DNA of 64,000 bases, from NCBI GenBank assembly GCA_035293945.1, contig DATGLV010000002.1, positions 62,001 to 126,000 of the forward strand, read 5' to 3'. The notes below the pieces were generated by a model that ran no database searches, was not told the DNA's origin, and saw nothing but the letters and a program-made list of their open reading frames with translations. The position numbers and the translations under genes are program-made. Of the stretch, positions 29,833-38,314 are shown in pieces (positions within the stretch are counted from its first letter, which is position 1; every line of letters begins with the position of its first letter). Origin of the DNA: VAZQ01 sp035293945. GTDB taxonomy: Bacteria > Pseudomonadota > Alphaproteobacteria > Rhizobiales > Xanthobacteraceae.

Positions 29833-30354
29833 TCACAACCCGCCTTCGCGGATCGGCGGCTGGAACGCAAGCCCGGTATCCCAGGGAAAATAGATCCAGG
29901 TGTCCTGCGACACCTCGGTCACGAAAGTGTCGACCTGCGGGCGTCCCATGGGCTTGGCATAGACGGCGGCGAAATGCGCATTGGGCAGGATCCCGCGCAC
30001 CATCTTGGCCGTCGCTCCCGTATCGACCAGATCGTCGACCACGAGCACGCCCTTCCCGCCAGGGCCACCCAAGGCGGTGAGGTGAGGTGCGACCGTTTTC
30101 AGCACCTTGAGCGGCCCTTGCGTCGCATGATTGTAACTCGCGATGCAGACCGTCTCGATCACCCGGATGCCAAGCTCGCGCGCGACGATCGCCGCCGGCA
30201 CCAGCCCGCCTCGAGTGATGCAAACGAGCGCCTCGAAGGGGCCGGCTTCGGCGAGCCGCCAGGCGAGCGCGCGCGCATCGCGGTGAAATTGATCCCACGA
30301 TACCGGAAACGGCTTTTGCGGTTGTGCCTTTGCGGGCTCCATCGCCACCCTCAA
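29833..30354 (-). CDS. gpt: Xanthine (guanine) phosphoribosyltransferase
   Basis: 173 aa. Transfers phosphoribose from PRPP to xanthine or guanine in purine salvage. The PRPP loop VLVVDDLVDTGATAKMV and an early FEALVCITRGGLVPAAIVAR are intact, as is the C-terminal WIYFPWDTG segment typical of XGPRT. Length is usual for the family. ATG at 30,354; an alternative in-frame ATG for MEPAKAQ lies four codons later. Confidence 0.9.
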   Translation of the reverse strand: MRVAMEPAKAQPQKPFPVSWDQFHRDARALAWRLAEAGPFEALVCITRGGLVPAAIVARELGIRVIETVCIASYNHATQGPLKVLKTVAPHLTALGGPGGKGVLVVDDLVDTGATAKMVRGILPNAHFAAVYAKPMGRPQVDTFVTEVSQDTWIYFPWDTGLAFQPPIREGGL

Positions 30355-30450
30355 TGACCCGGAGCGATCGCATCCGGATTTGATCGGCCACTATTGCTCA
30401 CGAGCCCACCCGATCTCCCCTTCCGGAAGGTATGCAGCACCTCCCCAAGC

Positions 30451-31215
30451 TCACAGGGCGGCCCGGATCTGCGTCAGCATCGTTTCGACAGCGGCTTTGG
30501 CGGCCGCGAGCCGCTGCGGATCACGCGAGCGCAGCACCACGTTGGTGTTTGGGCCGCGCCCCTCATCAAAGAACGGATAGCTGCCGATCGCCACTTCCGG
30601 ATGGGCCTTGGCGATCTCGCCCAATGCGGTGCCGATGTCGCCTTCGCGCGCATTGGCGCGTACCGTCTCGGACAGCATGCGCACGCCGGTTCTGAGCTTG
30701 GGCGCAACCCCATCGAGCATCGCCTGCATGATGCTCGGGACACCGGCGAGCACGATCACATTCCCGAGCCAGAATCCGGGTGCGGCGGAAATCTTGTTAT
30801 AGACGAGCTCGGCCCCGTGCGGGATGCGCGTCATGCGCATGCGCGCCTCGTTCATCTCGCCGCCGGTCTGAGCGAGGCGCTCGGTCAGGATTTTCACCGC
30901 ACGCGGATCGTGGTCGATCGGTACGCCGAATGCCTTGGCGACCGAATCGGCGGTGATGTCGTCGTGGGTCGGCCCGATCCCGCCGGTGGTGAACACATAT
31001 GTGTAGCGCGCGCGCAGCGCGTTGACGGCAGCAACGATCTCGGCCTCCTCGTCGCCGACGACCCGCACCTCCTTCAGGTCAATGCCGATCGCCGTCAGGT
31101 ATTCGGCGATATAGCCGCTGTTCTTGTCCTTGGTGCGTCCGGACAGGATTTCATCACCGATCACCAGGACGGCGGCGGTGACCTGCGATGACGATTCGGA
31201 GCCGGCGGATTGCAT
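30451..31215 (-). CDS. CinA-like molybdopterin-binding domain protein
   Basis: 254 aa. VLVIGDEILSGRTKDKNSGY, VFTTGGIGPTHDDITADSVA and the NARMRMTRIP-type segment (MNEARMRMTRIPHGA) match the MoCF-like N-terminal half of CinA (nicotinamide nucleotide or ADP-ribose pyrophosphatase activity in that family). The C-terminal deamidase half is absent, as in the short COG1058 proteins common in Alphaproteobacteria. Confidence 0.85.
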   Translation of the reverse strand: MQSAGSESSSQVTAAVLVIGDEILSGRTKDKNSGYIAEYLTAIGIDLKEVRVVGDEEAEIVAAVNALRARYTYVFTTGGIGPTHDDITADSVAKAFGVPIDHDPRAVKILTERLAQTGGEMNEARMRMTRIPHGAELVYNKISAAPGFWLGNVIVLAGVPSIMQAMLDGVAPKLRTGVRMLSETVRANAREGDIGTALGEIAKAHPEVAIGSYPFFDEGRGPNTNVVLRSRDPQRLAAAKAAVETMLTQIRAAL

Positions 31216-31243
31216 TATGATTCCTATCTCAAGACGCTCAGCC

Positions 31244-31324
31244 GCTAAACTGCCACTCTGCGGCTTGACGCTTCAAGCCAGTCGGGAAGCTCGGCGCAAA
31301 GCATTGTCACAAGGAAAAGTCACT
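31244..31324. repeat. Imperfect direct repeat, copy A
   Basis: About 80 nt sharing TGCCACTCTGCG, CGCTTCAAGCCAGTC, CAAAG and GTCACAAGGAA with copy B at 32,444. The two copies flank the solute-binding protein gene. Confidence 0.75.
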
Positions 31325-31428
31325 GGAAAGGCCACAGGGGATTTTTAACCAAGCGATTGGGTCACCGCTTTCAGGGTCATGACAGGGGTTATGGTTTCGC
31401 ACAACGGTATGGATGAGCTTACGGCTCC

Positions 31429-32382
31429 TCATGGGGCCGGTATACGGATCAGCTCGGCCAGTTGCGATGCCGAAAGCGGCGCTTGCAAGAATTTGAAATC
31501 GATGGCGTCCTTGCTGACCGCGTCGATCCCCGACACGCGGTCGGGATTCATCGCTTCCTTCGGCATGAACTCATCACGTATGCGTTCCGCCAGCCGCACT
31601 GGAATATGCGCGTAATCGGCGTAGGTTTGGGCGCCGGCCGGATCGGCGTAGAGCCAGTTGTAGGATTCGCGGTAGGCATCCGCGAAACGTTTCATGACAG
31701 CTGCGCGTGTGGCAAGCGCATTGGCGTTCACAATGTGAACCCGAACAGTCTGCGCGCGCGTCGCCGGCGCATCGCTGCCGTGGGCGATCAGTCGGATACT
31801 TCCCTCCTCCAGCTGTTGCAGGCCAAAGGGGGGCGAAGCCCAGCCCACATCCACTTGACCGGACATGGCTTGCGTCAGCGTGATGGCCGCAGCTCCGGTG
31901 GCGACGGGCTTGGCTGTCACGTTGAAGTGCTTCATCAGCGCCAGGAGCGTCGTGTGGGTCGAGGCTCCGTTGGTGGAATAGGAGACCGTCTTTCCATTGA
32001 GCTCGCTAAAACTTCTAATCGGCGACGCGGCGGGAACATACCAATAGAGGTCGCGGGTACCCGTGGTTCCGGCCAGCAGAGTGCGGATCGGTGCTCCTTT
32101 GGCGAAGGCACCCAACACACCGGCGGTGCCAGCCGCGATGCCGATGTCGGCGCTGCCGGCAACAACCGCCTGCATGGTCTCGCCCCCGCCGTTCGTATAT
32201 AGGATTTCAAGCGTGATGCCATGCTTCTTGAAAATGCCCGCCCTCTGGCCCACATCGGGGACGCTGCTATCCCAATTGTTGGGCGCCCCAACCGCGAGCT
32301 TCAACACGTCATCGGCTTCCGCTGAGCTCGCCGCCACGGCGATCAGCGCAATGGAAAGCGAGAGCGCCGTTCGAAACCCCAT
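31429..32382 (-). CDS. ABC-type solute-binding protein (NMT1/SsuA type)
   Basis: 317 aa. Signal peptide (MGFRTALSLSIALIAVAASS, cut after AEA). The body has GQRAGIFKKHGITLEILYTN, GGGETMQAVVAGSADIGIAA and LNGKTVSYSTNGASTHTTLL, as in NitT/TauT/SsuA-family periplasmic binding proteins. No permease or ATPase gene adjoins, so it is an orphan that may serve a transporter elsewhere. The gene is enclosed by direct repeats at 31,244 and 32,444. Confidence 0.85.
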   Translation of the reverse strand: MGFRTALSLSIALIAVAASSAEADDVLKLAVGAPNNWDSSVPDVGQRAGIFKKHGITLEILYTNGGGETMQAVVAGSADIGIAAGTAGVLGAFAKGAPIRTLLAGTTGTRDLYWYVPAASPIRSFSELNGKTVSYSTNGASTHTTLLALMKHFNVTAKPVATGAAAITLTQAMSGQVDVGWASPPFGLQQLEEGSIRLIAHGSDAPATRAQTVRVHIVNANALATRAAVMKRFADAYRESYNWLYADPAGAQTYADYAHIPVRLAERIRDEFMPKEAMNPDRVSGIDAVSKDAIDFKFLQAPLSASQLAELIRIPAP

Positions 32383-32443
32383 GGCTCCTCCGAGTGTAAT
32401 CTAAGGCACGGCTCGCGGCCTGTCGGAACAGGGCACGGGCCAA

Positions 32444-32525
32444 TTAAATTGCCACTCTGCGCCTTGGCGCTTCAAGCCAGTCTGGATGTTCAGCCCAAAG
32501 AAAAGTCACAAGGAAGAGTCACAAG
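32444..32525. repeat. Imperfect direct repeat, copy B
   Basis: Matches copy A (31,244) over about 80 nt with scattered changes and a small gap. It ends 12 nt before the GTG start of the GST gene, so it also forms that gene's leader. Confidence 0.75.
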
Positions 32526-32537
32526 GAAAGCATCACC

Positions 32538-33167
32538 GTGATCGATCTCTATACCTGGACGACGCCCAATGGGCGCAAGATCTCCATCGCGCTCGAGGAG
32601 CTCGGACTTCCCTACACCGTCCACCCGGTGGATATCGGCAAGGACGAGCAGTTCAAGCCGGAGTTCCTTGCCATCAGCCCCAATAACCGCATTCCGGCGA
32701 TCGTCGATCGCGACAGCGGCTTCCACCTGATGGAGTCGGGCGCGATCCTGCTCTATCTGGCCGAGAAGGCCGGAAGGCTCCTGCCGAAGGAGCTTGAGCC
32801 TCGCTACCGGGTGATCGAGTGGCTGATGTGGCAGATGGGCGGGCCGGGGCCGATGTTCGGGCAGGTGCATCATTTCGTGAAATATAATCCCGGCAAGGCC
32901 CCCTATGCGGAGGACCGCTACCTCAAGGAAGCCCACCGCCTATACGGGGTCCTGGACCGGCGCCTGGCCGAGCACGAATTCGTCGCCGATACCTATTCGG
33001 TCGCCGATATCGCCATCTGGCCATGGGTCTCGCGTTTCGAATGGCAGACGGTCGATCTCAAGCAGTACCCCAACGTGCTGCGCTGGTACCGCGCTATCGC
33101 AGCGCGGCCCGCCGTGCAGAAGGGCTATCACGTGCCGAAGAAGGTGCAGGAAGTCCCGATGCCGTGA
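32538..33167 (+). CDS. Glutathione S-transferase, YfcG/Nu class
   Basis: 209 aa with GTG start. The thioredoxin-like half opens MIDLYTWTTPNGRKISIALE (the T-x-N start of Nu-class enzymes), then NRIPAIVDRDSGFHLMESGA with the cis-Pro and Glu-Ser glutathione site. The helical half has MWQMGGPGPMFGQVHHF and VADIAIWPWVSRF. These enzymes often reduce disulfides of glutathione. Leader DNA consists of repeat copy B. Confidence 0.9.
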   Translation: MIDLYTWTTPNGRKISIALEELGLPYTVHPVDIGKDEQFKPEFLAISPNNRIPAIVDRDSGFHLMESGAILLYLAEKAGRLLPKELEPRYRVIEWLMWQMGGPGPMFGQVHHFVKYNPGKAPYAEDRYLKEAHRLYGVLDRRLAEHEFVADTYSVADIAIWPWVSRFEWQTVDLKQYPNVLRWYRAIAARPAVQKGYHVPKKVQEVPMP

Positions 33168-33248
33168 GCCAGCGGGCGCGCCCGCGCATTGAACAAGCCG
33201 GTGCCCAAATCCTAGGCAGCGGGCTGGCGCTCTCCATTCAGCTGGACA

Positions 33249-33340
33249 TCGTCCCCTGCGCAAGCAGGGACCTCTAGCGCTCGGCAGATGTTAGTTGACC
33301 TTCGCCGTATGGGTTCCTGCTTGCGCAGGAACGACGCCAA
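33249..33340. repeat. Dispersed palindromic repeat
   Basis: Two palindromes, GTCCCTGCTTGCGCAGG-type cores (GTCCCCTGCGCAAGCAGGGAC near 33,252 in part and GGTTCCTGCTTGCGCAGG near 33,309), flank the spacer CTCGGCAGATGTTAG. A related copy in opposite direction lies at 37,957. Part of the non-coding stretch 33,168-33,484, where nothing else is seen. Confidence 0.6.
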
Positions 33341-33484
33341 GGGATGTCGGCCGGGCCGAGCGAAGGAGCGAGGGCCAGAACGATGCTGCGACGGTCCATG
33401 GATTGGCGCGGAGTTTGCAGCTAAGCTTTTGAACGCGCGGTCTTGCGTTCTGGGGGATCGGGTGGGGAGGCAACCGTCGTGGGG

Positions 33485-34969
33485 ATGCCGGAAACAACTC
33501 CCATAGTGACGCCCAAGGCGACTTCAAAGCCGATTTCCAAGCCGACTTCCATGGCGGTCGCCTTCGACGAGATGACGGGGGTGGATGGGACGGCCCGCCT
33601 GCCCTATGGCGAGCTGTCGCGCTGGCTTGCCGAGATTCCCTCCGAGGTGCTCGACTATCGCCGGCGCGAGGCCGAGCTCCTGTTCCGCCGGATCGGGATC
33701 ACCTTCTCGGTCTATGGCGATGCCGATGCCCAGGAGCGCCTGATCCCCTTCGACGTCCTGCCGCGGATACTTTCCGCAGCCGAATGGAAAATTTTGCGTG
33801 CGGGCCTCGAGCAGCGCATCAAGGCGCTCAACCTTTACATCAAGGACGTGTACGGGCGGCGCGACATCCTCAAGGCCGGTGTCCTGCCCGACGATCTGGT
33901 GTTCCAGAACCCGGTCTTCCGCCCCGAGATGAACGGACAAAAGGTGCCGCACGACATCTACGTCCATATCGGCGGTATCGACATCATCCGGGTCGACGCC
34001 GAAACCTTCTATGTGCTGGAAGACAACGCGCGCACGCCCTCCGGCGTCTCCTACATGCTGGAGAACCGCGAGATCATGCTGCGCCTGTTCCCGGAGCTGT
34101 TCGCCCGCCATCGGGTGGCGCCGGTCGAGAACTATCCGGACGAACTGCTCGCCACGCTGAAGTCGGTCGCCCCGACCGTCACCAATACCGATCCGACAGT
34201 CGTGCTGCTCACGCCCGGCGTCTACAACTCTGCCTATTACGAGCATTCCTTCCTGGCCGACAAGCTCGGCGTTGAGCTGGTCGAGGGACGCGACCTGTTC
34301 GTAAAGGACGAGCTCGTGTTCATGCGCACCACCCAAGGCCCCAAGCGCGTCGACGTGATCTACCGGCGCATCGACGACGACTTTCTCGATCCGCTCGCCT
34401 TCCGCCCCGATTCAGCCCTGGGCGTACCCGGACTGATGTCGGCCTACCACGCCGGCAATGTCACGCTCGCCAATGCGGTCGGTACCGGCATCGCCGACGA
34501 CAAGGCGGTCTACAGCTATATGCCCAAGATCGTGAAGTTCTATTTGGATGAGGAGCCAATTCTCAAGAACGTGCCGACCTGGCGCTGCCGCGAGGCAGAC
34601 CACCTCGCCTATGTGCTCGACCATCTCGACGAGCTGGTGGTCAAGGAAGTGCATGGCTCGGGCGGCTACGGCATGCTGATCGGGCCGAAATCGGACCAGG
34701 CGACGATCGCGGCTTTCCGCGCCAAGCTCAAATCGAGCCCGCGGAACTTCATCGCCCAGCCTACGCTTGCGCTCTCCACCTGCCCGACCTGCGTCGAGGA
34801 AGGCGTCGCCCCGCGCCACGTCGATCTCCGCCCCTTCGTGCTCACCGGCCGCGACCGCATCCGCATCGTTCCGGGCGGGCTCACGCGCGTCGCGCTGACG
34901 AAAGGCTCGCTCGTGGTCAATTCGAGCCAGGGCGGCGGCACCAAGGATACCTGGGTTCTGGATTCTTAG
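33485..34969 (+). CDS. Circularly permuted ATP-grasp protein (COG2308 type)
   Basis: 494 aa from ATG 33,485; ATG 33,551 (MAVAFDEM) is an equally good start because the first 22 residues are a low-complexity SKPTSKP stretch. Conserved parts: LNLYIKDVYGRRDILKAGVL, ARTPSGVSYMLENREIMLRL, VYNSAYYEHSFLADKLGVEL, VVKEVHGSGGYGMLIGPKS and the closing NSSQGGGTKDTWVL. The family is predicted to form amide bonds on peptides. It starts the set alpha-E, transglutaminase, Anbu that follows. Confidence 0.9.
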   Translation: MPETTPIVTPKATSKPISKPTSMAVAFDEMTGVDGTARLPYGELSRWLAEIPSEVLDYRRREAELLFRRIGITFSVYGDADAQERLIPFDVLPRILSAAEWKILRAGLEQRIKALNLYIKDVYGRRDILKAGVLPDDLVFQNPVFRPEMNGQKVPHDIYVHIGGIDIIRVDAETFYVLEDNARTPSGVSYMLENREIMLRLFPELFARHRVAPVENYPDELLATLKSVAPTVTNTDPTVVLLTPGVYNSAYYEHSFLADKLGVELVEGRDLFVKDELVFMRTTQGPKRVDVIYRRIDDDFLDPLAFRPDSALGVPGLMSAYHAGNVTLANAVGTGIADDKAVYSYMPKIVKFYLDEEPILKNVPTWRCREADHLAYVLDHLDELVVKEVHGSGGYGMLIGPKSDQATIAAFRAKLKSSPRNFIAQPTLALSTCPTCVEEGVAPRHVDLRPFVLTGRDRIRIVPGGLTRVALTKGSLVVNSSQGGGTKDTWVLDS

Positions 34970-34974
34970 AAAAG

Positions 34975-35916
34975 ATGCTCTCGCGCACCGCCGATAATCT
35001 GTTTTGGCTTGCCCGTTACGTCGAGCGCGCCGAATGCCTCGCCCGCATCCTGGAGGTGACCCAGCGCGTCACCACCCTCCCGCTCGCCTATGTGGGCTCG
35101 ACCAATGAATGGGAATCGGCGATCGAAACAGCCGGCTGCGCCGCCGCGTTCGCCAACAATTATCCGGAGGCCAACGAAGAAACGGTCATCGATTTTCTGT
35201 GCTTCTCGCCGGCCAATCCCTCCTCGATCCGCAGCTGCTTCGAGATGGCGCGCACCAATGCGCGCGCGGTACGCACCGCGCTCACAGTCGAGATGTGGGA
35301 TGCGATCAACGGCACCTGGCTCGAGCTCAAGCGCTTCGGCAACGGTGGGACCTCGCGCGAGGAGTTCATGCGCTTCCTGCGCTGGGTGCAGGAGAACTCG
35401 CTTCGCTTCGACGGCTCGGCCTACCGCACCATGCTGCGCAACGACGCCTACTGGTTCTCACGCCTCGGCGTCTATATCGAGCGCGCCGACAACACCGCCC
35501 GCATCCTCGACGTCAAATATCATTTGCTGTTGCCGGCCAACGAGCGCGTCGGCGGACCGCTGGATTATTTCCAATGGGCTGCGATCCTGCGCTCGGTCTC
35601 CGCGCTCACCGCCTATCACTGGGTCTACCGCGAGAGCGTGAAGCCGTGGCTGATCGCCGATCTGCTCATCCTCAAGGACGAGATGCCGCGGTCGCTGGCG
35701 AGCTGCTACAGCGCGCTGGTGCAGAACCTCGACTATATCGCCCGCGCCTATGGGCGCCAGGGCAACGCGCAGCGCAAGGCCCGCTCGATCCGGGCGCGCA
35801 TCGAGAACAGTCGGATGGAGGAGATCTTCAAGGAGGGCTTGCACGAATTCATCGACGGCTTCATTCGCGACAACAACGAGCTCGGCAAAGCGATCACCGA
35901 GCAATATTTGATGTGA
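34975..35916 (+). CDS. Alpha-E domain protein (COG2307 type)
   Basis: 313 aa, starting MLSRTADNLFWLARYVERAE, the family signature. It is all-helical with EWESAIETAGC, TALTVEMWDAINGTWLELKR and RADNTARILDVKYHLLLP. It starts 5 nt after the ATP-grasp stop, so the two are made together. Known only as an invariable partner of the ATP-grasp protein. Confidence 0.9.
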   Translation: MLSRTADNLFWLARYVERAECLARILEVTQRVTTLPLAYVGSTNEWESAIETAGCAAAFANNYPEANEETVIDFLCFSPANPSSIRSCFEMARTNARAVRTALTVEMWDAINGTWLELKRFGNGGTSREEFMRFLRWVQENSLRFDGSAYRTMLRNDAYWFSRLGVYIERADNTARILDVKYHLLLPANERVGGPLDYFQWAAILRSVSALTAYHWVYRESVKPWLIADLLILKDEMPRSLASCYSALVQNLDYIARAYGRQGNAQRKARSIRARIENSRMEEIFKEGLHEFIDGFIRDNNELGKAITEQYLM

Positions 35917-35959
35917 GGTGAATTCGCAGCAGATCGACCAACGCTTCAGTAGTCATGGC

Positions 35960-35994
35960 CGGGCATAGCCCGTCGAAGCGGGGCGTAAATGCCC
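35960..35994. repeat. Dispersed repeat shared with 52,789-52,823
   Basis: A 35-nt stretch beginning CGGGCATAGCCCGTCGAAG matches the reverse complement of 52,789-52,823 with few mismatches. It lies in the gap between the alpha-E and transglutaminase genes. Confidence 0.65.
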
Positions 35995-36172
35995 TGATGT
36001 CCACGGCCATCCATGCCCTCTTGCTGAACCGTCCAACAAGAAAGAGGTGGATGCCCGCGACAAGCGCGGGCGTGACTCTGGGTAGTGATCCAACCCGATC
36101 GAATGTCTCTCGCGGTGGAGCGCGTTTTCGGTGAGAATAGGGCCCACACCGCGTCACAATTGAATGCCAGCC

Positions 36173-36997
36173 ATGCGACTTTCGATCTCGCACAAGACAA
36201 CCTACAACTACACGCCGCCCGCCGCCCGGGTGATCCAGATGCTGCGCCTCACGCCGCGCAATCATGACGGCCAATATGTCGCCGACTGGCGGATCGAGGC
36301 TTCCGCCGACTGCCGGCTCGACCAGCACGAGGACGCCTTCGGCAACATTACCCATTCATTCGCGGCTGATGGACCCCTGAGTGCGCTTTCCCTTTTGGTC
36401 GAGGGCGAGATCGAGACGCGCGACGTCAACGGAGTGATGCGGGACACTGCGGAGCGATTTCCCCCGAGCCTGTTCCTGCGCGAGACGACCCTGACCGCCT
36501 GCGATGATGCCATCGCGGCGTTCGCGGTGTCCGCGCAGGGAGCACACGGCGGCGAGACCCTGGTCGTGCTGCACGGTCTTCTCGAGGGCGTGCACAAGGC
36601 GATGGTTTGGGACGACCACCGGCCCTATGAAGGCACTCCCGCCGCCGAGGCCTTCGCCCTCAAGCATGGCATCGCTCCGGACTTCGCCCACGTGTTTATC
36701 ACCGCCGCACGCAGCCTCGGCATCCCGGCCCGCTTTGTCGCCGGCTATTTCTGCGGCGACCCTACAAACAAACGGGACGCCGGCCACGCCTGGGCGGAGG
36801 CCTTCGTGGGGGATCTCGGCTGGGTCGCCTTCGATCCCGCCAATGGCATTTGCGCGACCGACGCCCACGCGCGCGTCGCCGTTGGCCTCGATCATCTAGG
36901 TGCCGCTCCGGTGCGCGGCATGCGCTATGGCGGCGGGGCCGAGACCCTGACGGTCGACATCCACATCGACCAGGCATCGCGGCAGACACAGAGCTAG
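36173..36997 (+). CDS. Transglutaminase-like cysteine protease family protein
   Basis: 274 aa. ATG 36,173 (MRLSISHKTTYNYTPPAARV) is preferred over the ATG 9 nt earlier. The N-terminal beta domain is followed by the transglutaminase core: ARSLGIPARFVAGYFCGDPT, then GHAWAEAFVGDLGWVAFDPA with His and Asp. The catalytic Cys position seen in other members (A...C.D.A) is occupied by FAHVFITAARSLGIPAR, so the classical nucleophile is not evident. It belongs to the ATP-grasp/alpha-E set. Confidence 0.85.
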   Translation: MRLSISHKTTYNYTPPAARVIQMLRLTPRNHDGQYVADWRIEASADCRLDQHEDAFGNITHSFAADGPLSALSLLVEGEIETRDVNGVMRDTAERFPPSLFLRETTLTACDDAIAAFAVSAQGAHGGETLVVLHGLLEGVHKAMVWDDHRPYEGTPAAEAFALKHGIAPDFAHVFITAARSLGIPARFVAGYFCGDPTNKRDAGHAWAEAFVGDLGWVAFDPANGICATDAHARVAVGLDHLGAAPVRGMRYGGGAETLTVDIHIDQASRQTQS

Positions 36998-37015
36998 TGA
37001 GACACTCCGAGTCGT

Positions 37016-37110
37016 CCCGGGCGAGCCGAGCGAGGCCCGGGACCCATACAGCTCCGCGCTGCCGAGAGGGCACAGCAGTCTGGGTCCCTGGCTTTCGCAG
37101 GGACGACCAG
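37016..37110. repeat. Palindromic intergenic repeat
   Basis: CCCGGGCGAGCC...GGCCCGGGACC near 37,017-37,046 and GTCCCTGGCTTTCGCAGGGAC near 37,087-37,107 (21-nt palindrome-like core, given by position) belong to the same repeat type as 33,249. No gene lies in 36,998-37,192. Confidence 0.5.
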
Positions 37111-37192
37111 TGTAAAGGTTACTCGCCATTGCCCCCTCCCCGGCCCGCTCGCTATAAACGTCGCCCTCGGGTGTCGAAACTGAAGCTTTGCG

Positions 37193-37939
37193 ATGACCTA
37201 TTGCTGCGGAATTCTCGTGCGCGACGGGCTTGTGATGTTCGCCGACACGCGCACCAATGCCGGCGTCGACAACATCTCCACCTTTCGCAAGCTGCACATC
37301 TTTGAAAAGCCCGGCGACCGCATCCTGGCCATTGCCACTGCCGGCAACCTGTCGATCAGCCAATCGGTCGTGAGTATCCTGCGCGAAGGGTTCGAAAACC
37401 CCTATACGGGCGAAGTCGAGACCTTGATGAACGCGCCCACCATGTTCCAGGCGGCGCAGCGGGTCGGCCGCGCCATCCGCGATCTGTTCAACGAGGAGGG
37501 CAAGACGCTCGAAGCCGCGGACGTAAAGTTCGATGTCTCGTTCCTCTTGGGCGGCCAGATCAAGAACGAGCGCCCGCGATTGTTCATGCTCTACTCCGCC
37601 GGCAACTTCATTGAATGCACGCAGGACACGCCCTACTTGCAGATCGGCGAGCACAAATACGGAAAGCCGGTGCTCGACCGCGCCATCACCTTCGATTCCG
37701 ATCTTTATGATGCGCTGAAGATCGGCCTGGTTTCGGTCGATTCTACCATGCGCTCTAACCTCAGCGTCGGCCTTCCGCTCGACATATTGGTGGCCCGGCG
37801 CGATATGATCGAAGCCGAGCTCAACTATCGGATCGAGCCGGGCGAGCCCTATTTTCACGATCTGCGCGAACGCTGGTCGGCCGCGCTGCGCGCGGCGCAT
37901 GCCGGGATTCCGCGGCCGCCATACAAAAACAATCGCTGA
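37193..37939 (+). CDS. Anbu-type proteasome-like peptidase
   Basis: 248 aa. Opens MTYCCGILVRDGLVMFADTR: Thr2 would become the N-terminal nucleophile, with the TR..A motif of the Ntn-hydrolase fold. FRKLHIFEKPGDRILAIATA, SFLLGGQIKNERPRLFMLYS and KIGLVSVDSTMRSNLSVGLP match the ancestral beta subunit (Anbu) family. It follows ATP-grasp, alpha-E and transglutaminase genes, the genomic company described for Anbu. Confidence 0.9.
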   Translation: MTYCCGILVRDGLVMFADTRTNAGVDNISTFRKLHIFEKPGDRILAIATAGNLSISQSVVSILREGFENPYTGEVETLMNAPTMFQAAQRVGRAIRDLFNEEGKTLEAADVKFDVSFLLGGQIKNERPRLFMLYSAGNFIECTQDTPYLQIGEHKYGKPVLDRAITFDSDLYDALKIGLVSVDSTMRSNLSVGLPLDILVARRDMIEAELNYRIEPGEPYFHDLRERWSAALRAAHAGIPRPPYKNNR

Positions 37940-37956
37940 TCGGCGGCCTCGCTGAG

Positions 37957-38075
37957 CGTCGCTCCTGCGAAAGCAGGAACCTATACCGCGAAGACCTATA
38001 ACATCTGCCGAGGTCTATGGATCCCGGCTCTCGCCACCAGCGCGTTACGCGCGTCTTCGACGCGCTATGGCTCGG
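37957..38075. repeat. Dispersed palindromic repeats
   Basis: GCTCCTGCGAAAGCAGGA (about 37,961) is followed by TAACATCTGCCGAGG, the reverse complement of the spacer in 33,249-33,340. CGCGTTACGCGCGTCTTCGA (about 38,041) resembles the 35,960/52,789 repeat. The rest of 37,940-38,314 shows nothing I can name. Confidence 0.55.
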
Positions 38076-38314
38076 CCGGGACGACCACCGCTGCACTTGG
38101 CGCCATGATTCTTCCTCGGGGGTTACCAAATATTAACGGCATGGCGAGAAAGCGCGCTGCGGCGCGCTGCAAACCGTGTCTTCGGGCGCTCCGAAAGCCA
38201 AATGAAATCATTGTCTCCTAGCCTCACGCCCAGAAAAAACACCGGACGGTGGGACACTTGGCCGGAGATCGGTCCAATATCGGCAGCACCCGCAAACATT
38301 TCGGTTGGAGCCAG

